Positions 42,023 through 49,947 of a DNA stretch of 64,000 nt are shown in pieces (positions within the stretch are counted from its first letter, which is position 1; every line of letters begins with the position of its first letter). Made by a program: the position numbers and the translations under genes. The notes below the pieces were generated by a model, which was not told the DNA's origin, searched no databases, and saw only the letters and a list, made by a program, of their open reading frames with translations. Source of the stretch: Conchiformibius sp. (lineage in GTDB: Bacteria; Pseudomonadota; Gammaproteobacteria; Burkholderiales; Neisseriaceae); assembly GCA_029984035.1 (NCBI GenBank), contig JASBYJ010000009.1:23205-87204 (forward strand), written 5' to 3'.

Positions 42023-42057
42023 AAAAAACGCTTTCAGGCAGCCTGAAAGCGTTTTTT
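42023..42057. terminator. Terminator built from one near-palindromic uptake sequence
   Basis: AAAAAACGCTTTCAGGC and GCCTGAAAGCGTTTTTT pair around a single central base, with A and T runs on both sides. A single 15-base symmetric uptake sequence provides most of the stem. It lies between converging genes and can serve both. Confidence 0.85.
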
Positions 42058-42058
42058 G

Positions 42059-42319
42059 TTATTTTTTTGCCACTGCGGCCAAACGGTCACGGATATAGGC
42101 ATACAGAATTTCCCGTTTTTCCCAAAAGAATTTTTCCATTTTCGGCAGCGAATAAATTTTTTGCACCATTTTCGGAAAACCTGCATGCAAAATGGCGGCG
42201 ATGGCTTTATTGCCCGCTTCGTTTTCCAACATGGCGGTTTGCAGGTCTAAAGATTCCTGCGTCAGGTATGCTTCAATCTGTTTTTGCACATAACTGTTGA
42301 TTTTGAATTGTTCAATCAT
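42059..42319 (-). CDS. 86-residue hypothetical protein downstream of pgpA
   Basis: The start is MIEQFKINSYVQKQIEAYLTQESLDLQTAMLENEAGNKAIAAILHAGFPKMVQKIYSLPKMEKFFWEKREILYAYIRDRL; the end is AAVAKK. It is helical and soluble, with no known domain. The ATG lies 2 bases after the pgpA stop, so it is co-transcribed with pgpA. Confidence 0.75.
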   Translation of the reverse strand: MIEQFKINSYVQKQIEAYLTQESLDLQTAMLENEAGNKAIAAILHAGFPKMVQKIYSLPKMEKFFWEKREILYAYIRDRLAAVAKK

Positions 42320-42321
42320 GT

Positions 42322-42837
42322 TTACGCTCCCGAAATCATCCCTGTCCACAGCAGGGCGTGTATCAAAATTATTGAGAAAACCGCAGCAATCACATCGTCC
42401 AGCATTACGCCGAAACCGCCGCTGACTTTGTTGTCGAACCATTTGATGGGCGGCGGTTTGACCGCATCAAAAAAACGGAACGCTGAAAATGCCGCCAGCC
42501 ATACGCCCAATCCTTGCGGCACGCAGGCCAAAACCAACATCATGGCTACGATTTCATCCCAAACAATGCCGCCGTAATCGTGTACGCCCAAATCGCGTTC
42601 GGTTCGGTTGCAAATCGGAATGCCGATAAAAAACAATATCACGCACAATACGGCCAATCCGATTTTACTCATGCCCGAACCAAGCAATAAACCTGCCAGC
42701 AATACGCCGGGCAAGGTGCCGAACGTGCCGGGCGCTTTAGGAGCCAGCCCCGTTCCGAAACCGAAGCCTAAAAAACGTATCGGATGTTGCAATAACCACG
42801 AAAAAGTCGGTTTGAACGCAGGAGCCTGTTTGGTCAT
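42322..42837 (-). CDS. pgpA: Phosphatidylglycerophosphatase A (PgpA)
   Basis: PgpA dephosphorylates phosphatidylglycerol phosphate in the inner membrane. The 171 residues show GFGTGLAPKAPGTFGTLPGVLLAGLLL, NRTERDLGVHDYGGIVWDEIVAMMLVL and FRFFDAVKPPPIKWFDNKVSGGFGVMLDDVIAAVF, all family signatures including the acidic metal-binding motifs. The usual partners thiL and nusB are not upstream. Confidence 0.95.
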   Translation of the reverse strand: MTKQAPAFKPTFSWLLQHPIRFLGFGFGTGLAPKAPGTFGTLPGVLLAGLLLGSGMSKIGLAVLCVILFFIGIPICNRTERDLGVHDYGGIVWDEIVAMMLVLACVPQGLGVWLAAFSAFRFFDAVKPPPIKWFDNKVSGGFGVMLDDVIAAVFSIILIHALLWTGMISGA

Positions 42838-43328
42838 AAACGGTTTCCAATCGGGGAAGCAAATTTGTGTGTATGCAGCGATGACACTTGGTTAATTAAA
42901 TTAAATAGTTACAGAAATTCTTCATTCCGTGAAGCCGATGGCAGGCTGCCTGAAGGAGCGGCCGCTTCGTTCTAAAATTTTTGACACCGAAACCATTGTC
43001 GAAGTGCAAGAACGCGTCCTGTATTACGCAGCATAGAACAAACGGGCGCAGCCGATAGGCACGCGGTTCAAACCGCAGCAACGGCTTTCCATGGTGTTTC
43101 TTTTTATCAAAAGAAGAAAGTTTTCGCGGCGCATCAACGGTATATCCGTTGTCGAAACATTCTTGCCTTCATTATACACAAATATCCGCAGCGTATAATT
43201 CACTGAAAATCAAACAAAGAAAATCGGAATACTCAAAACGGCCGCCGATATTTCCCCTATCTTCCATTGTTGGCGGATGCAGGCTGTCTGAAAAAATATG
43301 TCTGCGTTTCAGGCAGCTTGTTGCCGAT
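42838..43328. other. Gap between ubiG and pgpA
   Basis: No convincing gene. A 37-codon plus-strand frame from ATG 42938 (MAGCLKERPLRSKIFDTETIVEVQ...) begins inside an uptake sequence and is probably chance. An uptake-like copy lies near 43305. Confidence 0.5.
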
Positions 43329-44039
43329 TTAAGGAGCGCGGCACGCAATCATGTAGTTCACCGATACGTCATCACAAAGATAATAATGCTGCGTCAAAGG
43401 CCGGTAAGCCAAGCCGCAGGTGTCGTAAACGTTCAGCCCTGCCTGACGGGTCATACGGGCAAGCTCGGCCGGCGTGATGAATTTTTGCCAGTCGTGCGTG
43501 CCTTTTGGGACTAGGGCAAGAAGGTATTCCGCTCCCAAAATGGCATGCAGATAGGATTTGGCATTGCGGTTGATGGTCGAAAAGAACAGCGGCGCACCGT
43601 GTTTCGCCAATTTTGCGCAGGCACGTACTACCGAAGCGGGGTCGGGGACGTGTTCCAGCATTTCCATGCAGCTGACCACGTCAAAACTGTGCGGCATTTC
43701 CGCTGCCAAATCTTCTACGCTGACGCAGCGGTAAGCCAAATTGTCCAACGATTGCGCTGCGGCGTGCATATGGGCGGTTTTCAAGGACTCTTCCGCCATG
43801 TCGATGCCCAACACCGATGCCGCACCGCGTTTGGCCATGCTCTCGGACAAAATGCCGCCGCCGCAGCCGACATCCAATACGGTTTTGCCTGCCAATTGCG
43901 CATGGCGGTCGATATAGTCCAAACGCAGCGGATTAATATCGTGCAGCGGTTTGAATTCGCCGTTTAAATCCCACCATTTGTCGGCAAGGCGGCTGAATTT
44001 TTCGATTTCGTTGTTATCTACGTTGATACGGTCGGACAT
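43329..44039 (-). CDS. ubiG: Ubiquinone O-methyltransferase UbiG
   Basis: UbiG carries out both O-methylations in ubiquinone synthesis. The start MSDRINVDNNEIEKFSRLADKWWDLNGEFKPLHDINPLRLDYI is family-typical. The SAM motif is VLDVGCGGGILSESMAKRGA, followed by CMEMLEHVPDP and KGTHDWQKFITPAEL. An ATG one codon upstream (44042) is an alternative start. The product acts downstream of IspB in quinone synthesis. Confidence 0.96.
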   Translation of the reverse strand: MSDRINVDNNEIEKFSRLADKWWDLNGEFKPLHDINPLRLDYIDRHAQLAGKTVLDVGCGGGILSESMAKRGAASVLGIDMAEESLKTAHMHAAAQSLDNLAYRCVSVEDLAAEMPHSFDVVSCMEMLEHVPDPASVVRACAKLAKHGAPLFFSTINRNAKSYLHAILGAEYLLALVPKGTHDWQKFITPAELARMTRQAGLNVYDTCGLAYRPLTQHYYLCDDVSVNYMIACRAP

Positions 44040-44159
44040 CATTTTTTCCAAAGCTGAAATCGGCAGACGGAAGGAGCTTCAGGCTGCCTGAAAGGTAGGT
44101 TGCACATGATTGGAGCGGCCAATCCCAGTCGGTACGGCATGAAAGCATCGGAACGCTTA

Positions 44160-44684
44160 TCAGCGGCGGCATCGATACCACATCCCCCACACCAGCAGTA
44201 AAACCGCACTAAAAAACAAGACGCTCCATACAGGCAGGGCTACGCCGAACAACTCGTACACTTCGCCGCACATACCTGTGCCTTTAATCAGAAAACCGTA
44301 TAAGTCAAACAAAGGTTTGTTGGCCCACAAAAATTCCAGAGGCGCACCGCAGGAAGGCTGCAACTCGGGCGGAAGGCTTTGCAAACGGATTTGCCGCACG
44401 GCCACCGACAAACCGTATGCCGCAGGCAGCGACAGCAAACAGGCGGCAAGCGTTCTGCCCGGCATTTTCCGCAGCGGCAGCAGCAGGCAGAGAAGCGACA
44501 GAGCGAACACGCCGACCAATGCCAAGCGTTGTTGCAAACACATCACGCAAGGGTTCATGCCCATGATGTATTGTGCGGCAAGCGAAGACACAATGCCGGC
44601 AAACGAAATCAGGCATACCGTCAGCACGGTTAAACGGAAGCGGGGTATAGAAGCAAGGAAAGCAAACATGGCAGATGTTTTCAT
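44160..44684 (-). CDS. dsbB: Disulfide bond formation protein DsbB
   Basis: DsbB reoxidises DsbA and passes the electrons to quinones. Four membrane helices are apparent. The first redox pair is Cys46/Cys49 in NPCVMCLQQRLAL and the second Cys112 and Cys139 (QPSCGAPLEF ... KGTGMCGEV). The length from MKTSAMFAFL is 174; a second ATG 15 bases later is possible. Neither start has a strong ribosome-binding site. Confidence 0.93.
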   Translation of the reverse strand: MKTSAMFAFLASIPRFRLTVLTVCLISFAGIVSSLAAQYIMGMNPCVMCLQQRLALVGVFALSLLCLLLPLRKMPGRTLAACLLSLPAAYGLSVAVRQIRLQSLPPELQPSCGAPLEFLWANKPLFDLYGFLIKGTGMCGEVYELFGVALPVWSVLFFSAVLLLVWGMWYRCRR

Positions 44685-45228
44685 TGTGAAGCTGACGGAC
44701 GGCAGTATACGCGTTTTATCGCTTTTCAGGCAGCCTTTTGCGTATGGGAGGATGTTTGGCGGCAGGCGGAAGGCTGCCTGAAACCCGATTTCCTTTGCCA
44801 AGCGTTCAAGCTTTGAAACAACCGGCCTTTCAGGTTGCCTGAAGATGTAACATGATGTTTATTTAAGGGAAATATTTTCAGGCAGCGGTAAAACGTCAAT
44901 AACGATATGTATGAAGCGGAGAAAACATATTCAGGCAGCCTGTATCGCCGTGCGTTTCGGCATAACGCCCGCTTGATTGGCCGCTATCGGCCGTTTCGCA
45001 TGCTTTTGCGTACATCGTCCCGCAAGCCGCCGCACCGACAGGCTGCCTGAAAAGCGTGTGCCTTTAAACAAATGCCCTGTTTTCAAAAAAGATTGATGCT
45101 GCAATCTGATTTAATCGAAATACCTATTCCCCAACAGGTTGCTACAAACGCACATTGAAAGAAAACGTTTCGCATAATCTGTTTACAGTCATATCAATCA
45201 AATCTTACACGCAGCCTGAACAAAAAAC
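44685..45228. other. Gap with several uptake sequences
   Basis: About 540 bases hold at least five full or partial uptake sequences (near 44725, 44770, 44830, 44932, 45040) and no gene-like frame. Confidence 0.55.
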
Positions 45229-45268
45229 ATTCTGCCCTATCCGCAAAAACCTCGGGATAGGGCAGAAT
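45229..45268. terminator. Long perfect hairpin near the ypfJ 3' end
   Basis: ATTCTGCCCTATCC (45229-45242) and GGATAGGGCAGAAT (45255-45268) are perfect 14-base arms around a 12-base loop. An A-run lies on the left, so it works best as a minus-strand terminator for the peptidase gene at 45327-46163, about 60 bases after its stop codon. Confidence 0.75.
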
Positions 45269-45326
45269 GGTTCTGACACCGCTTTTCAGGCTGCCTGAAA
45301 AAAGCTGCAGCTGCGGCCAGCTTGCA

Positions 45327-46163
45327 TTAAGAGAACGTATTGCATTGGTTGATATCGCCGCTTTGCAAGCCGCGGTGCAGCCATTGTTGGCGTTGTTCCG
45401 AAGTGCCGTGCGTGTAGCTGTGGGGAACGGTGTATCCCTGTGCGCGTTGTTGCAGGGTGTCGTCGCCGACCGCGTGGGCGGCGTTGAACGCCTCTTCGAT
45501 ATCGCCGTCTTCAAACAAACCGTCTTTCTGTGCATAGTGTCCCCACACGCCCGCATAACAGTCTGCCTGAAGCTCCAGTTTCACCGACAATGCGTTGGCA
45601 CTTTTCTTATCCAAACGTTGTTGCGCGTTATGGACTTTTTGAATTGTCCCCAATACGGTTTGCACATGGTGTCCGACTTCATGCGCCAAAACATAGGCGA
45701 ATGCCGCATCGCCTTCCGCGCCGAGTTGGTGTTTCATGGTGTTGTAAAACGACAGGTCGATATAAAGCTTTTGGTCGCCCGGACAATAAAACGGGCCGGC
45801 ATTCGCACTGCCGGTTCCGCAGGCTGTCGCCGTCCTGCCGTTATACAGCACCAATGTGGGCGCACGGTAAACCTGACCGTGTTGGCGGAAATAGCCGCCC
45901 CATACTTTTTCGGTTTCACGCAGCACGACCGAACTCAATTGCGCCAATTCCTGCTCCTGGGCGGAAGCCGGTGCGCTTTGGTGTTGTGCGGCGGGATTGC
46001 CCAGTTGCGCGCCTCCGACCAAACCGCTCAAATCAATGCCGTAATAGGCACCCACCAGCAGAATAATGACGCCGGTAATACCCAAGCCGCCGCCACCTCT
46101 TCCCGAGCGCGAACCGCGACGGTCTTCTATATTGGTGCTTCTTTCTCTGTTGCGCCAACGCAT
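45327..46163 (-). CDS. Neutral zinc metallopeptidase, YpfJ/KPN_02809 family
   Basis: The 278-residue protein starts MRWRNRERSTNIEDRRG, followed by a Gly/Arg-rich patch and one membrane helix (about 28-45). The catalytic zinc motif is HEVGHH (His161, Glu162, His165) in VLAHEVGHHVQTVLG, and ELQADCYAGVWGHYA carries the third ligand Glu. The family is widespread but its substrates are unknown. The active site should face the periplasm. Confidence 0.93.
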   Translation of the reverse strand: MRWRNRERSTNIEDRRGSRSGRGGGGLGITGVIILLVGAYYGIDLSGLVGGAQLGNPAAQHQSAPASAQEQELAQLSSVVLRETEKVWGGYFRQHGQVYRAPTLVLYNGRTATACGTGSANAGPFYCPGDQKLYIDLSFYNTMKHQLGAEGDAAFAYVLAHEVGHHVQTVLGTIQKVHNAQQRLDKKSANALSVKLELQADCYAGVWGHYAQKDGLFEDGDIEEAFNAAHAVGDDTLQQRAQGYTVPHSYTHGTSEQRQQWLHRGLQSGDINQCNTFS

Positions 46164-46463
46164 ATGTGTTTCCTGTTTGTGAGCAAAAGTCAATTGTAAA
46201 ACAAAATCAGGCTGCCCGAACATTTTTCAGGCAGCCTGAAAAGCTTGTGTTCAATCGACAACGCACATAAGCGGGCATCAGCCGGTAAATGAGTTTTTTA
46301 CTTGCCCCATATGGCGCGGTTGAATAAAATTACGCCCTTTAAAAAATTTCCACGCTGCCCGAACGCTGAACGGCCGACAGCCCTCTACGCAATCAAACAG
46401 CTTTGTTTCCACTACGAAAATCCGCATTGTCGGCAAATCGTTACTACTGTCGGAGTATTGCCC

Positions 46464-47573
46464 ATGAGCACTGCCCAACCTTATCTGCAAATCAAAGGCT
46501 TGGTTAAACAGTTCGGTGACAACCATGCTGTAAAACACATTGATTTGGATATTTACCAACATGAAATTTTCGCCCTGCTCGGCAGCTCGGGCAGCGGCAA
46601 GTCCACTTTATTGCGTATGCTGGCGGGCATGGAAACGCCCACCGACGGCAAAATCATCTTAGACGGACAGGACATTACCCATCTCGCCCCCTATGACCGT
46701 CCTATCAATATGATGTTCCAAAGCTATGCTTTGTTCCCACACATGACGGTTGAACAAAATATTGCTTTCGGCTTGAAACAGGACAAATTGCCCAAAGGCG
46801 AAATTGATGCACGCGTAGAAGAAATGTTGCGCTTGGTGCAAATGCCGCAATTTGCCAAACGCAAACCACACCAATTGTCAGGCGGGCAGCAACAGCGTGT
46901 AGCTTTGGCACGCTCTTTGGCAAAACGTCCGAAAATCCTGCTGTTGGACGAACCTCTGGGCGCATTGGACAAAAAATTGCGCCAACAAACCCAATTCGAA
47001 TTGGTGAACACTTTGGAAAAAGTGGGCGTAACCTGCATTATGGTTACCCACGACCAAGAAGAAGCCATGACTATGGCAACGCGCGTGGCCATTATGTCGC
47101 ACGGCGAATTGATGCAGGTAGGCAGTCCTGCGGATGTGTACGACTATCCCAACAGCCGGTTCACTGCCGAATTCATCGGCGAAACCAATATTTTCGAAGG
47201 CAGGCTGGTACACAAAGACGAAGCCCACGCTTTGGTGGATTGTCCCGATTTGCCGAGCAAAATCTACACCGACCAAAAATTCGAAGCGCAAGACGGACAG
47301 ACCATGTGGATTTCCATCCGTCCCGAAGACATCGATTTGCACAAAGAAAAACCGGCGCACCGCGACACGCACAACTGGGCAAAAGGCAAGGTGAAAGAAA
47401 TCGCTTATTTGGGCAGTTTTGCCATTTACCACGTGCAAATGGACAACGGCCGCATTATCAAAAGCCAAGTACCCGCGCCGTATTGGTATGTCCGCAACAT
47501 TGAACCGCCGACATGGGGCGATGAAGTGTATCTGGATTGGCCGGAAAACCAGCCTACTCCCTTAACCCGTTAA
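46464..47573 (+). CDS. potA: Polyamine ABC transporter ATPase (PotA/PotG)
   Basis: The ATPase drives uptake of spermidine or putrescine. The ATG at 46464 follows CGGAG. Walker A is GSSGSGKST (40-48), the signature LSGGQQQRVALARSL is at about 143, and Walker B is LLLDEPLGALD. The C-terminal regulatory domain (TOBE-like) with SIRPEDIDL is present; the length of 369 fits. It begins a three-gene operon with the two permeases; no binding-protein gene follows. Confidence 0.93.
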   Translation: MSTAQPYLQIKGLVKQFGDNHAVKHIDLDIYQHEIFALLGSSGSGKSTLLRMLAGMETPTDGKIILDGQDITHLAPYDRPINMMFQSYALFPHMTVEQNIAFGLKQDKLPKGEIDARVEEMLRLVQMPQFAKRKPHQLSGGQQQRVALARSLAKRPKILLLDEPLGALDKKLRQQTQFELVNTLEKVGVTCIMVTHDQEEAMTMATRVAIMSHGELMQVGSPADVYDYPNSRFTAEFIGETNIFEGRLVHKDEAHALVDCPDLPSKIYTDQKFEAQDGQTMWISIRPEDIDLHKEKPAHRDTHNWAKGKVKEIAYLGSFAIYHVQMDNGRIIKSQVPAPYWYVRNIEPPTWGDEVYLDWPENQPTPLTR

Positions 47574-47588
47574 TGGAGGCTGCCTGAA

Positions 47589-48545
47589 ATGTCTTCCGTG
47601 AACATTAAACGCCGTATGCGCCCCGGTGCGCGGTTTGTTATCGGCGTGCCGTATGTATGGTTGCTGTGTTTGTTCCTGATTCCGTTTGTGATTGTATTCA
47701 AAATCAGTTTTGCGGAGCAGGAATTGGCAATTCCGCCGTTTTCTCCGTTATTCAACGAAGACGGTTCGCTGCACATTGTGTTGCAGAACTATAAGGATTT
47801 GTTTGAAAACTATTTCCCCTCCTTATTCACCCTGCTCAATCCGTTTACGGACAGCACCGGCGACAATATCTATCTGCTGACTTATTGGCTGTCTATCAAA
47901 ACTGCATTGACCACAACGCTGATATGTTTGCTTGTCGGCTATCCGATGGCATATGCTATTGCCAAATCCAAGCCGTCTGTGCGCAATCTGTTGCTGCTGG
48001 CAGTGATGTTGCCGTTTTGGACTTCATTTTTGCTGAGGGTATATGCATGGATGGGCTTGCTGGGCAGTAACGGCATCATCAACAATTTCCTGATGGATAT
48101 GGGCTGGATTAGCGAACCTTTGGATTTGTTTTACAACACGTTCTCACTCAATCTCGTGATGGTGTATGCCTATTTGCCATTTATGATTTTGCCGCTCTAT
48201 ACCCAATTGTCGAAACTTGACCACCGTTTGTTGGAAGCCGCGGCCGATTTGGGCGCACACCCAATCAAAGCATTTTTCACCATCACGTTACCGCTCTCGC
48301 GCAACGGCATTATCGCCGGTTCCATGTTGGTATTCATCCCTTCTGTCGGCGAATATGTGATTCCGGAATTGGTCGGCGGGCCGGGTAATCTGATGATTGG
48401 TAAAGTGATGTGGCAGGCGTTCTTTGACCAAAACAACTGGCCGCTGGCATCTGCCATTGCCGTTGTAATGGTATTGTTGTTGGTTGTGCCCATCGGCTTG
48501 CAGCAATATTACGAGAACCGCCTCAGCATGAAAGGGAAAAAATAA
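47589..48545 (+). CDS. potH: Polyamine ABC transporter permease PotH
   Basis: This 318-residue inner-membrane permease has six helices and the EAA loop LLEAAADLGAHPIKAFFTITLPLSRNGI that docks on the ATPase. FNEDGSLHIVLQNYKDLF and YLLTYWLSIKTALTTTLICLLVGYPMAYAIAKS match the PotH/PotB type. An uptake sequence overlaps the region before the start. Its TAA overlaps the next start codon (TAATG). Confidence 0.94.
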   Translation: MSSVNIKRRMRPGARFVIGVPYVWLLCLFLIPFVIVFKISFAEQELAIPPFSPLFNEDGSLHIVLQNYKDLFENYFPSLFTLLNPFTDSTGDNIYLLTYWLSIKTALTTTLICLLVGYPMAYAIAKSKPSVRNLLLLAVMLPFWTSFLLRVYAWMGLLGSNGIINNFLMDMGWISEPLDLFYNTFSLNLVMVYAYLPFMILPLYTQLSKLDHRLLEAAADLGAHPIKAFFTITLPLSRNGIIAGSMLVFIPSVGEYVIPELVGGPGNLMIGKVMWQAFFDQNNWPLASAIAVVMVLLLVVPIGLQQYYENRLSMKGKK

Positions 48546-49420
48546 TGCAAGCCGGAAAAATCTCTTGGTTTTTGAAAGCGATGCTGTTTTTAGGCTTAGG
48601 CTTTCTGTATATCCCTCTGGTTGTATTGGTGGTTTATTCCTTCAATAATTCCAAATTGGTAACCGTTTGGGGCGGTTTTTCGACCAAATGGTATGGCAAA
48701 TTGTTGGAAAACGAGCAGATTTTGAATGCCGCATGGTTATCGTTAAAAATCGCCGTGGTATCTTCTTTGGCAGCCGTTGTACTGGGTGTGCTGGCAGGTT
48801 ATGCCTTGGCAAGGATTAAACGTTTCCGCGGCAGTACGCTGTTTGCCGGCATGGTGTCCGCCCCGATGATTATGCCCGATGTGATTACCGGTCTTTCGAT
48901 GCTGCTGTTGATTATTCAGGTGCAAGGACTGCTGCAAGGTATTTTGGGCAGCGATGTGGCATGGTTGGACCGCGGATTCTTCACTATCTTTTTAGGACAT
49001 ACCACATTGTGCATGGCATACATCACAGTTGTGATTCGCTCGAGATTGGCGGAACTTGACCAATCTTTGGAAGAAGCCGCTATGGACTTGGGTGCGCGAC
49101 CGTTGAAAATCTTCTTTGTGATTACCTTGCCGCTGATTATTCCCGCGATTGCATCAGGTTTCCTGCTCGGAATAACCTTGTCTCTGGATGATTTGGTAAT
49201 TACTTCCTTCCTGTCCGGCCCCGGCTCGTCCACTTTGCCGCAAGTGATTTTCTCGAAAATCCGTTTGGGTCTCGACCCGCAGATGAACGTATTGGCAACC
49301 ATTATGATTGCCATCATCGGCACCTTGGTGCTGTTGATGAATTACATCATGATGCGTCAGGTTACTAAACGCGACAGGGAAATGCGCGCCGCATACAAAA
49401 CCGGACAAAAAGCCGTATAA
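48545..49420 (+). CDS. potI: Polyamine ABC transporter permease PotI
   Basis: The 291-residue permease has about six helices and the EAA loop LEEAAMDLGARPLKIFFVITLPLIIPAI. SFNNSKLVTVWGGFSTKWYGKL is typical of PotI/PotC. The ATG overlaps the potH stop, so the two subunits are coupled. A DUS-pair terminator closes the operon. Confidence 0.94.
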   Translation: MQAGKISWFLKAMLFLGLGFLYIPLVVLVVYSFNNSKLVTVWGGFSTKWYGKLLENEQILNAAWLSLKIAVVSSLAAVVLGVLAGYALARIKRFRGSTLFAGMVSAPMIMPDVITGLSMLLLIIQVQGLLQGILGSDVAWLDRGFFTIFLGHTTLCMAYITVVIRSRLAELDQSLEEAAMDLGARPLKIFFVITLPLIIPAIASGFLLGITLSLDDLVITSFLSGPGSSTLPQVIFSKIRLGLDPQMNVLATIMIAIIGTLVLLMNYIMMRQVTKRDREMRAAYKTGQKAV

Positions 49421-49444
49421 GCTTTTACCAACCATTATGGAAAC

Positions 49445-49475
49445 AAGGCTGCCTGAAAAGTTTTCAGGCAGCCTT
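49445..49475 (+). terminator. Inverted-DUS terminator of the pot operon
   Basis: AAGGCTGCCTGAAAA (49445-49459) and TTTTCAGGCAGCCTT (49461-49475) pair around one base, followed by TGTGTT. Confidence 0.83.
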
Positions 49476-49476
49476 T

Positions 49477-49888
49477 GTGTTGCGGATTATCCTATATTTT
49501 ACCGAGCCATGTGTATTGTGCTTTAGATTTGTCGAATGCTAAACTTTATTATAGCGTTTGCGTTAAGCCTCGCTTGAATATGATTTCTTGCCATGACAAG
49601 TATGATGAAACGCTCAAAAACAGTGACCATGTGGCGGTACCCCCTTAGCACGACAGATATAAAATCATAGCAGCCGTCATACTGCACTGTTCTCTAAATT
49701 AAAAATCTATCAACAATAGGAGCATGAAACCGGTTTTGGAAACTTTTCAGGCAGCCTGATAAAAACCGTTGCTTTGATAGCGGTTTTATAGTGTTTCCCA
49801 GACAAAAAACGATTGCTTATTTGCAAATAAGAAATACGGAAAGGCTTGTCAAACAGCAATATTTTTGAATGCTGTTCTACGTTCACGG
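49477..49888. other. Gap between the pot operon and the TonB receptor gene
   Basis: No gene is seen. It includes one uptake sequence (about 49745) followed by a small hairpin, AAAAACCG / CGGTTTT at 49761-49787. The DNA is AT-rich. Confidence 0.5.
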
Positions 49889-49921
49889 CAAAAAAGCGGC
49901 CGATACATATCAGCCGCTTTA
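49889..49921 (-). terminator. Terminator of the TonB receptor gene
   Basis: AAAGCGGC (49893-49900) and GCCGCTTT (49913-49920) form an 8-bp stem; on the minus strand it is followed by a T-run. Confidence 0.82.
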
Positions 49922-49947
49922 ATATCTTCTTTCAATAGTTCAAACCA

